This document shows positions 9,066 to 18,184 of a stretch of DNA of 64,000 bases, piece after piece; within the stretch, counting starts at the first letter, position 1; each line of letters starts with the position of its first letter. The DNA is from Sphingomonas bisphenolicum. GTDB taxonomy: Bacteria; Pseudomonadota; Alphaproteobacteria; Sphingomonadales; Sphingomonadaceae. The position numbers were made by a program, and so were the translations under genes. Where the stretch lies: NCBI RefSeq assembly GCF_024349785.1, contig NZ_AP018817.1, positions 899,501 through 963,500 on the forward strand, given 5' to 3'. The notes under the pieces are model-generated. The model had not been told where the DNA came from. It ran no database searches and saw only the letters and a list, made by a program, of their open reading frames with translations.

Positions 9066-9101
9066 TCCGTCATTGCGAACGGAGCAGGCCGAAGGCCGGC
9101 T

Positions 9102-10802
9102 TTACTCCTGCAACGAAACCCCCGGACTGCGCGGGTCGGCGGCGCCGACCCAGTGGCCGTCGGCCATGCGTTCGGCGGCATTGGCCTTGAGGCCCATGCG
9201 GTTGACGCTGACGCGGTGGCCCAGTTTCTCCAGCGGCGCTTTCATGGCTTCGAGCGAGGTGCCCTGTTCCAGCACCAGCCCGTCGCCGTTGAAGAAGAGG
9301 AGGCCGTGCGCGATCGAATCCTGCGCGGACAGGCCCCAGTCGAAATGCGCGATCAGCGCCTTGGCGACCTGCATGATGATGGTCTTGCCGCCCGCCGCGC
9401 CGACGGTGAAGATCGGCGTGCCCTTGTCGTCATAGACGATGGTCGGCGACATGGAGGAGAGGGGGCGCTTGCCCGCCTCCACCCGGTTGGCGACCGGCTT
9501 GCCGTCCTTTTCGGGCGTGAAGCTGAAATCGGTCAGTTCATTGTTCAGGATCACGCCATTGGCGATCAGCTGGCTGCCGAAGAAGCTTTCGATCGTGGAG
9601 GTCCAGGCGGCGATGTCGCCATTGCGATCCACCGCGACGAAATGGCTGGTGCCGCTTTCGGGCTGGGGCAGCGACGCGGTGCGCGGCCGGGCGCCGGGGG
9701 GCGTACCGGGCTTGTAGACATTCAATGCTTTGTTCAGGCGGATGAGCGACGAGCGCTGTTTCAGATAGGTGGGATCGATCATGCCGCTGACCGGCACCGA
9801 CACGAAATCGGGATCGCCCAGCCATGTGTCGCGATCGGCATAGGCCAGTTGCATCGCTTCGCCGATGACATGCCAGCTACGTGGATCGTCCTTGCCCCAT
9901 TGGGCGAGCGGGAAGCGTTCGACCATGCCGAGAATCTCCAGCACGGTGACGCCACCGGCCGACGCCGGCCCCATGCCGCAGACGGTATAGGCGCGATAAT
10001 GACCGCAGACCGGCCTGCGCGGCTTGGCCTGATAGCCGGCCAGATCCGCTTCCGTCATCGGCACCGGATTCTTGGGCGCATGGGTGACGGCCTGGCTGAT
10101 GAGGCGGGCGTTTTCGCCGGTGTAGAAGGCGTCCGGGCCTTCCGCCGCGATCCGCTTGAACAGGGCGGCGAGCGGCAGGTTTTTGAGGTGGGTGCCGACG
10201 GGCGGCGGGGCGCCGTCGATCCAGAAGGCTTTCTGGATTTCGGGGAAGTCGGCCCAGATGCTCTGGGTCGCGCGCAGCGCTGTGGCGGTGCGTTCGCCCA
10301 GGTCGAAGCCATCCTGCGCGTAGCGGATCGCGGGCGCGAACAGATCGGCCCAGGGCAGCTTGCCCCATTTCTTGTGCGCGTCCCACGCCATGCGCAGATT
10401 GCCCGGCACGCCGGCCGAATAGCCGCCCGGCCAGGCCTGCATGAAGGGCAGGGGCTTGCCGTCCGGTCCCATGAAGCGATCCGGCCGGGCAGCGGCCGGC
10501 GCGGTTTCGCGCCCATCGATCGATTCCAGCAGGCCGGTCGCGCCGTCATGATGCATCAGGAATCCACCGCCGCCGATGCCGCTATTATGCGGTTCCACGA
10601 CGTTCAACGTCAGCATCATCGCGATCGCGGCATCGGTCGCGCTGCCGCCCCTGCGCAATATCTCCTGCCCCGCCTGCGCCGCGCGCGGATCGGCGGCGGA
10701 CACGGTGGCGTTGGTCGACACCGGCTCGCGGGCGAGGGCGGACGCGGGGATGAGGGCGAGGAGGGCGAGCGGGGCCAGCAGGCCGGGAAGGCGGGAGATC
10801 AT
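9102..10802 (-). CDS. ggt: Gamma-glutamyltransferase (glutathione hydrolase)
   Basis: 566 residues from ATG at 10802, preferred over ATG 10820 because AGGGTGA lies 5 bases upstream. A signal peptide ends at ASALA. It cleaves or transfers the gamma-glutamyl group of glutathione in the periplasm. The precursor autocleaves at the Thr of ESGTSHFVAVD, the first residue of the small subunit, followed by the oxyanion-loop region and GAAGGKTIIMQV. The large subunit has GGSATDAAIAMMLTLNVVEP and SGIGGGGF. The length fits the family (about 560-580). Confidence 0.95.
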   Translation of the reverse strand: MISRLPGLLAPLALLALIPASALAREPVSTNATVSAADPRAAQAGQEILRRGGSATDAAIAMMLTLNVVEPHNSGIGGGGFLMHHDGATGLLESIDGRETAPAAARPDRFMGPDGKPLPFMQAWPGGYSAGVPGNLRMAWDAHKKWGKLPWADLFAPAIRYAQDGFDLGERTATALRATQSIWADFPEIQKAFWIDGAPPPVGTHLKNLPLAALFKRIAAEGPDAFYTGENARLISQAVTHAPKNPVPMTEADLAGYQAKPRRPVCGHYRAYTVCGMGPASAGGVTVLEILGMVERFPLAQWGKDDPRSWHVIGEAMQLAYADRDTWLGDPDFVSVPVSGMIDPTYLKQRSSLIRLNKALNVYKPGTPPGARPRTASLPQPESGTSHFVAVDRNGDIAAWTSTIESFFGSQLIANGVILNNELTDFSFTPEKDGKPVANRVEAGKRPLSSMSPTIVYDDKGTPIFTVGAAGGKTIIMQVAKALIAHFDWGLSAQDSIAHGLLFFNGDGLVLEQGTSLEAMKAPLEKLGHRVSVNRMGLKANAAERMADGHWVGAADPRSPGVSLQE

Positions 10803-10938
10803 GGCCGTCACCCTAGCCATAAGGTTGCGCGCGGCAACCCTTTGTGGCGGTTCTGGGCGGTCGCGATCAACAACAGCCGGCTCGTCCAGACCGACTTTCG
10901 CGATAGCAGACAGGCGATACAGGCGTTAGCATCGGCAT

Positions 10939-11358
10939 ATGGACAGCATAGATACACTCGCGGACGCATATGCCCTGGCCGTCTACGAGAAAGACGAGGC
11001 CGCTTTCCTGTCCTTATACGACATGGACGTGCTTGTCTTCGATGCATGGGGGCCATGGTCTTATGAAGGCCGGGATGCATGGGCGGCCATGGTGCGGGAC
11101 TGGTTTGCATCGCTGGGCGAAGAGCGCGTCAAAGTCACATTCACGCCGGAGAAGAGTCTGGTCGGGGACGACTGGGCCGTCTGGTGCGCCACGACGCGCT
11201 ACGCCGCCGTCGCGCCATCGGGCGAAGAATTGCGCGCGCTGGAAAACAGGACGAGCTGGTCCCTTCGGCGTCGGGACGGTCGGTGGCGCATCGTGCATGA
11301 ACATTCGTCCGGCCCGGCGGATTTCGAGACGCTCAAAGTGACGCTGCATCGCCCCTGA
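10939..11358 (+). CDS. SnoaL/NTF2-like domain protein
   Basis: 139 residues with the cone-shaped NTF2-like pattern: N-terminal helix (LADAYALAVYEKDEAAFLSLYD), the short VLVFDAWGPW strand, and a C-terminal sheet ending RRRDGRWRIVHEHSSGP, typical of SnoaL-like/DUF4440 proteins. Such proteins bind small hydrophobic ligands or act as isomerases; no catalytic assignment is possible here. It is monocistronic, divergent from ggt and convergent with pyrD. Confidence 0.8.
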   Translation: MDSIDTLADAYALAVYEKDEAAFLSLYDMDVLVFDAWGPWSYEGRDAWAAMVRDWFASLGEERVKVTFTPEKSLVGDDWAVWCATTRYAAVAPSGEELRALENRTSWSLRRRDGRWRIVHEHSSGPADFETLKVTLHRP

Positions 11359-11365
11359 CGCGATC

Positions 11366-12424
11366 CTATTGCACGTCGACCCCGATCGCCTCGCCGATCG
11401 TTTTCACGCCATCCCGCGCCATCAGCGCCTTCAGCCCGGCATTGATCCGTTTCGCGAGATACGGCCCTTCATAGACCAGCGCGCTGTAGAGCTGGACCAG
11501 CGAGGCGCCGGCGCGGAGGCGGGCATAGGCCTGTTCCGCATTGGCGATGCCGCCCACGCCGATCAGGGGCAGGCGGGTGCCGGTGAGGCGGCGAAAGTCC
11601 TTGAGCCGCGCCAGCGACAGGCCGGTCAGCGGCGCGCCGGACAGGCCGCCCGCTTCGCTAGCCTGGGCCGATCGCAGCGCGGGGCGGGTGATGGTGGTGT
11701 TGGAAACGATCAGCGCATCGACCCGATGGTCGATACAGGCGGCGGCGATATCCTCGACATCGGCTGGCTCCAGATCGGGCGCGACTTTCAGGAAGATCGG
11801 CGTCGTTCCCGCGCCCCGCGCGGCCATCACCGCCGAGAGCAGATCGTCGAGCGCCGCCCGGCCCTGCAACGCGCGCAGGCCCGGCGTGTTGGGGGAGGAG
11901 ATGTTGACGGTCAGATAGTCGGCCAGCGGCGCCATGCAGGTGACGCCGGTCGCATAGTCGGCGATGCCGCGCCCGGCCGCGGTCGCATCCTTGTTCGCGC
12001 CGATATTGATGCCGATCACCGGGCCGCCGCTCTCCACCGGCCGGCGATAGCGCGCGATCCGGTCCGCCGCGGCGCCCTGGCCGCCATTGTTGAAGCCGAA
12101 GCGGTTGATGACGGCGCGGTCCTCGACCAGGCGGAACAGGCGCGGCTGGGGATTGCCCGGCTGGGCCAGCGGGGTCAGCGTGCCCAGTTCGGCGAATCCG
12201 AAGCCCAGCCCGTGCATCTTGTGGGCGATGCGTCCGTCCTTGTCATAGCCCGCGGCCAGGCCGACCGGATTGGGAAAGCGGATTCCCGCCACCACCGACT
12301 CCAGCATCGCGTCGGGCGCCAGCGGCGCGGGCGTCGGCATCAGCCGCAGCGCGGCGATCGAGAGATGGTGGGCGCGCTCGGCATCCAGGGCGAACAGCAG
12401 CGGGCGGATCAGGCGATAGGACAT
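11366..12424 (-). CDS. pyrD: Dihydroorotate dehydrogenase (quinone), class 2
   Basis: 352 residues. It oxidises dihydroorotate to orotate in pyrimidine synthesis and passes electrons to ubiquinone at the inner membrane. Class 2 is shown by the N-terminal membrane-associating helix (RLIRPLLFALDAERAHHLSI), NPVGLAAGYDKDGR, the substrate loop NRFGFNNGG, NISSPNTPGLR with the catalytic Ser, and the FMN-binding GVGGIANAEQAY. It is monocistronic; the upstream region on the opposite strand holds a probable small RNA. Confidence 0.96.
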   Translation of the reverse strand: MSYRLIRPLLFALDAERAHHLSIAALRLMPTPAPLAPDAMLESVVAGIRFPNPVGLAAGYDKDGRIAHKMHGLGFGFAELGTLTPLAQPGNPQPRLFRLVEDRAVINRFGFNNGGQGAAADRIARYRRPVESGGPVIGINIGANKDATAAGRGIADYATGVTCMAPLADYLTVNISSPNTPGLRALQGRAALDDLLSAVMAARGAGTTPIFLKVAPDLEPADVEDIAAACIDHRVDALIVSNTTITRPALRSAQASEAGGLSGAPLTGLSLARLKDFRRLTGTRLPLIGVGGIANAEQAYARLRAGASLVQLYSALVYEGPYLAKRINAGLKALMARDGVKTIGEAIGVDVQ

Positions 12425-12500
12425 GGCCCGCCTATGCCAGCGGACCCTTCGTCCGTCGAGTCACTGTGGCCATGGGGCAACAGCGGAGGGTTCGGGTTAT

Positions 12501-12523
12501 TTCATGACAAGAAACGTCATGAA
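12501..12523. promoter_or_regulatory. Perfect 8-bp inverted repeat upstream of the candidate small RNA
   Basis: TTCATGAC, seven bases, GTCATGAA. It could be an operator for the + strand transcript that ends at 12675 or for pyrD (start 77 bases away), or the 5' hairpin of that RNA. Confidence 0.45.
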
Positions 12524-12539
12524 TGAGACCGTTTGCGCG

Positions 12540-12675
12540 CCGAAAATGTCCGTTTCATCCAATAAAGTTGCTGTGATTCGGGCGTAAAGCCGCCTTGCGA
12601 CCCGAAGGCTCTCTGGCCTATGGCCAATGAGACCTTTTACTGACCCGGCGGTGCAAACCGCCGGGTCATTTTTTT
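12540..12675 (+). ncRNA. Candidate small RNA, 5' end undefined
   Basis: The 350-base gap between divergent pyrD and the AraC-type gene has no credible ORF. It holds three successive potential stems on the + strand: TTCGGG (12577-12582) with CCCGAA (12601-12606), TGGCCTATGGCCA (12614-12626), and a very strong terminator at 12641-12675. A terminator here has no upstream + strand protein gene to serve, which argues for a short non-coding transcript starting after pyrD. The family was not recognised. The 5' boundary is a guess. Confidence 0.55.
12641..12675 (+). terminator. Strong intrinsic terminator
   Basis: TGACCCGGCGG, loop TGCAAA, CCGCCGGGTCA: a perfect 11-bp stem followed by seven T residues on the + strand. 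Confidence 0.9.
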
Positions 12676-12774
12676 GGGCTTCGGCTGCTAGCTGTCGAAA
12701 AACTTTACAATTTTTCCGTCCGGCCGCTTGCGCCGCGCCCGTGTTGGCGCATAGTGACCGGCAGGGGTGAAAAA

Positions 12775-13716
12775 ATGGGGTCGCATCACAGCGATAATGT
12801 GGCGCACGCAGTCGCGTTGCCGGATGACCGCGGACCGCTGTCCTATACGGTCGACGCCGCGCAGGGGCCTGTCCGGCTGCGCTATTTCGCACCGCCTGCG
12901 CATCTGCGCGCCTATTTCGGATCGCTCTATTATTTCACCGTCGCGGCCGATCGCTATGCCGACTTCACCCGCGCCGACGTGCCGCAGTTGCGGCTGATGC
13001 TGGAGGGTGGCGGCGACTATCATTTCCAGGACGGAACCGTGATGGCGACGCCCGACGTCTGCCTGCTGGGGCCGACCATGGGCGCGACTCGATTCGAAGT
13101 CGACCGGCCGTTGCGGGTGATGGGCATTTCCCTGCTGCCCGCCGGCTGGCTGGCGCTGCACGGCGGCGACGCCAGCGCGCTGGCGGACGGGCTGTGCGAT
13201 CTCGCGGCCGAACGGGGCGACGTCTATGCCCGGCTGCTGGACAGGTTGCGCGCGCTGGGCGACGATGCCGACGCGATGGCCGCGCTGTGCTGGAGCGAAC
13301 TGGGGCGGCTGACGCGACCGCTGCGCCCCGCGACGTGGGAATTGCTGGCGGCGATCGACGCCTGGCTGATGGACGAAGGATCGCCGCGGATCGAGGTGCT
13401 GGCCGAAACCACCGGCCTGTCGCCGCGCCAGCTCGCTCGCCTTGCCAATAAATATTATGGCGCGGCGCCCAAGCTGCTGGCGCGCAAATATCGGGCCCTG
13501 CGCTGTTCCGCGCGCATCGCGCTGGACGGAGTGAGCTGGCAGCAGCTTTGCGAGGAGGGCGGCTTTTACGACCAGTCGCACTTCATCCGGGAGATCAAGC
13601 ATTTCATCGGCCTTACGCCGCACCAGTTGCAGACCGAGCCGTCCGCGGTGGCGCAACTGACGTTGTTGCGCCGCTCGCTGGGCGGCGACGTGGCGGTGCT
13701 GAATCGCCTGAGTTAA
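12775..13716 (+). CDS. AraC family transcriptional regulator
   Basis: 313 residues from ATG 12775, preferred over an in-frame GTG at 12754 because GGGGTGA precedes it. The N-terminal about 190 residues resemble the effector-binding half of AraC proteins (RYFAPPAHLRAYFGSLYYF). The C-terminal region holds two helix-turn-helix units: IEVLAETTGLSPRQLARLAN and WQQLCEEGGFYDQSHFIREI followed by FIGLTPHQLQ, the classic AraC signature. It sits 99 bases upstream of the Rrf2-suf operon on the same strand, but is not clearly part of it. Target genes are unknown. Confidence 0.88.
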   Translation: MGSHHSDNVAHAVALPDDRGPLSYTVDAAQGPVRLRYFAPPAHLRAYFGSLYYFTVAADRYADFTRADVPQLRLMLEGGGDYHFQDGTVMATPDVCLLGPTMGATRFEVDRPLRVMGISLLPAGWLALHGGDASALADGLCDLAAERGDVYARLLDRLRALGDDADAMAALCWSELGRLTRPLRPATWELLAAIDAWLMDEGSPRIEVLAETTGLSPRQLARLANKYYGAAPKLLARKYRALRCSARIALDGVSWQQLCEEGGFYDQSHFIREIKHFIGLTPHQLQTEPSAVAQLTLLRRSLGGDVAVLNRLS

Positions 13717-13771
13717 GGTCGGCCAAGCAAAATTGCCTTGATTATCGGCGCTCGGCGGACCACATGCGGCC

Positions 13772-13794
13772 AATCGGATGGAATCAGTCCGATT
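13772..13794. promoter_or_regulatory. Inverted repeat, candidate Rrf2/IscR-type operator of the suf operon
   Basis: AATCGGA, nine bases (TGGAATCAG), TCCGATT: perfect 7-bp arms ending 21 bases before the Rrf2 start codon. The position fits autoregulation by the first gene of the operon. It overlaps by one base the iron-box-like site that follows. Confidence 0.5.
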
Positions 13795-13810
13795 TGAGAA
13801 TGGTTCGCAA
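13794..13810. promoter_or_regulatory. Fur/Irr-like iron-responsive box of the suf operon
   Basis: TTGAGAATGGTTCGCAA, an imperfect palindrome resembling proteobacterial Fur or Irr boxes (GAATnnTTC core), five bases before the ATG at 13816. A 15/17 match in the same orientation lies at 56356-56372 upstream of gltD. Confidence 0.5.
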
Positions 13811-13815
13811 TTGAT

Positions 13816-14255
13816 ATGAAATTATCGAGCTTTGCCGACTATGCGGTCGTGTTGATGTCCGCCGCCGCGCGCCATTGCGGCCACGCTGGGCTTGCCCCGG
13901 CGGAATCGCAGCGCGTAGCGAAGATGAACGCGACCACATTGAGCGCCGAAACCGGCATTCCGCTGCCCACCGCTCAGAAGCTGGTGAGCCGGCTGTCGGC
14001 GGCCGGGTTGCTCGAATCGAGCCGCGGCACGGGCGGCGGCGTGCGGCTGTCGCGCCCGCCCGCCACGATCACGCTGGCCGACGTGGTGGAGGCGGTCGAA
14101 GGGCCGATCGCCATGACCGCCTGCAACGAGCAGGGCGCGCATGACTGCAATCTGGAAACCGACTGCCGCATCCGCCCGCATATGAACGTGGCCAATGAAG
14201 CGATCCGATCCGCCCTTGCCGGCGTCACCATCGCCAGCCTTAGCAGAGAAATGGC

Positions 14256-14259
<4 letters not shown>
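13816..14259 (+). CDS. Rrf2 family SUF operon regulator
   Basis: 147 residues. The N-terminal winged helix ([40 protein letters not shown], then the [15 protein letters not shown] wing) is characteristic of Rrf2/IscR proteins. Three cysteines, Cys103, Cys111 and Cys117 (C-x7-C-x5-C), occupy the Fe-S ligand region of IscR, where spacing is usually C-x5-C-x5-C. It therefore probably senses Fe-S status and controls the operon it heads. Its stop overlaps the sufB start (ATGA). No clear Shine-Dalgarno precedes its ATG, and the iron-box-like site lies almost against it. Confidence 0.92.
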
Positions 14260-15751
<1,492 letters not shown>

Positions 15752-15755
<4 letters not shown>

Positions 15756-16051
15756 CGGACGAATTGCATGCAGTGACTGCCCGACTTGCTGAACTTAAGC
15801 GACAGGGTGGTGCCGAAGTGGAGGCGCATGTCCATTGCGCCAATCATCGGCAGGAATTGGAAGCCAGCAATATCGCTGGCTGCTTCTACTGCTGCACGAG
15901 TTTCCCTGCTGCCCGGATAAACGATTGGGTTGATGATGGCGGCACGGCAATGTGCCCTGAGTGCGGTATTGATTCTGTGATCGGCGATGCTTCCGGTTTC
16001 CCGATTTCGGATGAGGCATTTCTCAAGCGGATGCACAGCATCTGGTTTTGA
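15752..16051 (+). CDS. Small zinc-ribbon-like protein inside the suf operon
   Basis: 99 residues from a GTG overlapping the sufB stop (GTGA). Four cysteines make two CxxC knuckles, Cys44/Cys47 (CFYCC) and Cys68/Cys71 (CPEC), the layout of a zinc ribbon. The C-terminal block [15 protein letters not shown] ... HSIWF looks like a conserved family of small cytoplasmic proteins that I recall but cannot name. Codon use is visibly less GC-biased than in sufB or sufC (many third-position A/T), pointing to later insertion. Role unknown; a link to Fe-S assembly is only by position. Confidence 0.75.
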
Positions 16052-16086
16052 CGATCGATGAATTTGAGAATTTGAAGGACGGAAAC

Positions 16087-16542
16087 TTGAGCGACGAAGA
16101 CGATATTCAGGATGCCCTCGCGGATTTTGCGGAGGATGTCGGCAATGGCCAGTCATGGACCGCCGCGATCCGGATCCTGACCGAGGATTATGAGCTGGAA
16201 GAGGGCGAGCTGGAGCCGCGTGCGCGCGCCGATTTCGGCGACCTCGACGCCTATGAGGCGCAGAGTCGCGCGGCGCTGGAGGCCGGCGACGTCGCCTTCA
16301 CCGAGAAGCTGCGCAAGGACAAGGCGTTCCACAAGGCGAAGGCGCCCAACCTGGCCCGCATGGGGCCGGTCAGCGAATTCGTCGTCGCGCTGCTGGAAAA
16401 GGGCGCGCCGGAGCCGGATGCCGACTGGTGGCCCTATATGCCGATCAAGCGGCATATCGACACGCTGTTCCCCGCGCCGGGCGACGTGCGCGACATGGCG
16501 TTCTGGACCGCGCGGACGCTCGAGCGGGCGCATAAGGGGTAA
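16087..16542 (+). CDS. Protein of unknown function between sufB and sufC
   Basis: 151 residues from TTG 16087, chosen because AAGGA lies 7 bases upstream; a TTG at 16048 overlapping the preceding stop would add 13 AT-rich codons. The protein is acidic at the N-terminus (SDEDDIQDALADFAEDVG) and contains conserved-looking blocks WPYMPIKRHIDTLFPAPGD and MAFWTARTLERAH. No cysteines, signal peptide or membrane segment. It ends 3 bases before sufC, whose own Shine-Dalgarno (AAGGGGTAAGAG) overlaps its stop. Function is not recognised; it may be an operon-specific accessory factor. Confidence 0.75.
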   Translation: MSDEDDIQDALADFAEDVGNGQSWTAAIRILTEDYELEEGELEPRARADFGDLDAYEAQSRAALEAGDVAFTEKLRKDKAFHKAKAPNLARMGPVSEFVVALLEKGAPEPDADWWPYMPIKRHIDTLFPAPGDVRDMAFWTARTLERAHKG

Positions 16543-16545
16543 GAG

Positions 16546-17292
16546 ATGCTGACGATCGACAATCTGACCAACGAAATCGACGGCAAGGCGATCCTGAAGG
16601 GATTGTCGCTGACCATCAACGCGGGCGAAATCCATGCGATCATGGGGCCGAATGGCGCGGGCAAGTCGACGCTCGCCTATACGCTGGGCGGGCGACCGGG
16701 CTATGATGTGACCGGCGGCACGGCGACGTTCGAGGGTGCGGACCTGTTCGAACTGGAGCCGCATGAACGCGCCGCCGCCGGGCTGTTCCTGGGCTTCCAA
16801 TATCCGGTCGAGATTCCCGGCGTTTCCAACCTGCAATTCCTGCGCGAAAGCCTCAATAGCCAGCGCCGCGCGCGGGGCGAGAAGGAATTGAACGGCGGCG
16901 AGTTCATCCGCCTCGCCAAGGAAAAGGCCGCGCTGCTGGGCCTCGACATGGAAATGCTCAAGCGGCCGGTGAATGTCGGCTTTTCGGGTGGCGAGAAGAA
17001 GCGCGCCGAAATGGTGCAGATGGGCATCCTCGACCCCAGGCTCGCCATCCTCGACGAGACGGACTCCGGCCTCGACATCGACGCATTGAAGATCGTGGGC
17101 GCGGGGATCAACGCGATCATGCGCAAGAGCGACAAGGCCGTGCTGCTCATCACCCATTATCAGCGGCTGCTCGACTATGTGAAGCCGGACTTCGTCCATG
17201 TGCTGGCGGCCGGCCGGATCGTGAAGTCGGGCGGGCCGGAACTGGCGCTGGAGCTGGAACGGGAAGGCTATGCCGAGGTGGTGGCGGCGTGA
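16546..17292 (+). CDS. sufC: Fe-S cluster assembly ATPase SufC
   Basis: 248 residues, standard length. It is the ABC-type ATPase that drives conformational change in SufBC2D. Walker A is GPNGAGKST (residues 34-42), the ABC signature lies in NVGFSGGEKKRAEM, and Walker B is LAILDETDSGLDIDALK, the SufC form. The C-terminal VHVLAAGRIVKSGGPELALE is also typical. A repeat-containing gap of 139 bases separates it from sufD, the only large gap in the operon. Confidence 0.98.
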   Translation: MLTIDNLTNEIDGKAILKGLSLTINAGEIHAIMGPNGAGKSTLAYTLGGRPGYDVTGGTATFEGADLFELEPHERAAAGLFLGFQYPVEIPGVSNLQFLRESLNSQRRARGEKELNGGEFIRLAKEKAALLGLDMEMLKRPVNVGFSGGEKKRAEMVQMGILDPRLAILDETDSGLDIDALKIVGAGINAIMRKSDKAVLLITHYQRLLDYVKPDFVHVLAAGRIVKSGGPELALELEREGYAEVVAA

Positions 17293-17309
17293 GCAATGCA
17301 ATACAACAG

Positions 17310-17422
17310 CCGTTCGTTTCGAGCCCTTCGACTGCCTGCCAAGGCAGGCGCTCAGGACAGGCCAAGGTCGAGAAACGCAGGCGCAGCGCTAGCCGCTTCT
17401 CGGCTTCGCTCGAAGCGAACGG
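17310..17422. repeat. REP-like repeat inside the suf operon
   Basis: CCGTTCGTTTCGAG at the left and GCTCGAAGCGAACGG at the right are inverted, with an internal perfect hairpin GCCTGCC-AA-GGCAGGC (17334-17349). The right end abuts the sufD Shine-Dalgarno. The unit belongs to the same family as 4470, 6342 and 24572. Confidence 0.75.
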
Positions 17423-17431
17423 AGGCGGGGA

Positions 17432-18184
17432 ATGACTGTGCTCGCTCTCCCCACGCGCAAGGACGAAGACTGGCGCTATAGCGATGTCGAGGCTGTCGCC
17501 GCGATTTGGCCGACGCCCGCGCCGATGCGGATCGACGTGGCCGAAGGCGATACGGCGCGTCATCATCTGGTGCAGGACGCGGCGGATGGGACGGCGGCGG
17601 TGCATGACTATGTCATTACCATCGCCGACGGGGCGCGGTGCGATTTCCATGTGTTGAATATCGGCGGCAAGCTGGGGCGTGTGACCTTCACCGTGACCCT
17701 CGGCAGCAAGGCGCATTTCGAGCTCAATGGCGCGATATTGGGCGGCGGCGACCAGACGCTGGAGATCATCACCAGCGTCACCCATGCCAAGCCCGATTCG
17801 ACCAGCGGCCAGACGATCCGGTCGATCCTGGGGCAGCGTGCGACCGGCAGCTATCTGGGCAGCATCAATGTCGCGCGCGATGCGCAGCGCACCGATGCCT
17901 TCCAGTCGATCAAGGCGATGCTGCTGGACCGGACGGCGACGGCGAACGCCAAGCCGGAGCTGGAAATCTTCGCCGACGACGTGAAATGCGCCCATGGCGC
18001 GACCGTGGGCGAACTGGACAAGACGGCGCTCTTCTACATGGCGAGCCGGGGCATGGACCCGGCGACGGCCAAGACGCTGCTGCTGCGCTCCTTCGTCGCG
18101 GGCGTGTTCGACGACGTCGCGGACGAGGCGGTCAAGGATGTGCTGGAAGCGGCCGCGATCGCCAAGCTGGAGGCCCTGGTATGA
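17432..18184 (+). CDS. sufD: Fe-S cluster assembly protein SufD (short form)
   Basis: 250 residues, clearly shorter than the roughly 420 of the E. coli protein because most of the N-terminal region is absent. The start keeps the RKDEDWRYSDVEAV motif of SufD N-termini, and the beta-helix core and C-terminal DVKCAHGATVGELDKTALFYMASRGMD (seen in segments) are conserved. It pairs with SufB in the scaffold. GGAGGCGGGG lies just upstream of the ATG. Its stop overlaps the sufS start by 4 bases. Confidence 0.92.
   Translation: MTVLALPTRKDEDWRYSDVEAVAAIWPTPAPMRIDVAEGDTARHHLVQDAADGTAAVHDYVITIADGARCDFHVLNIGGKLGRVTFTVTLGSKAHFELNGAILGGGDQTLEIITSVTHAKPDSTSGQTIRSILGQRATGSYLGSINVARDAQRTDAFQSIKAMLLDRTATANAKPELEIFADDVKCAHGATVGELDKTALFYMASRGMDPATAKTLLLRSFVAGVFDDVADEAVKDVLEAAAIAKLEALV

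Noticed and set aside
16048..16542. TTG at 16048 as start of the gene before sufC
   Set aside because: It has no ribosome-binding site and the extra 13 codons are AT-rich; TTG 16087 has AAGGA at proper spacing.
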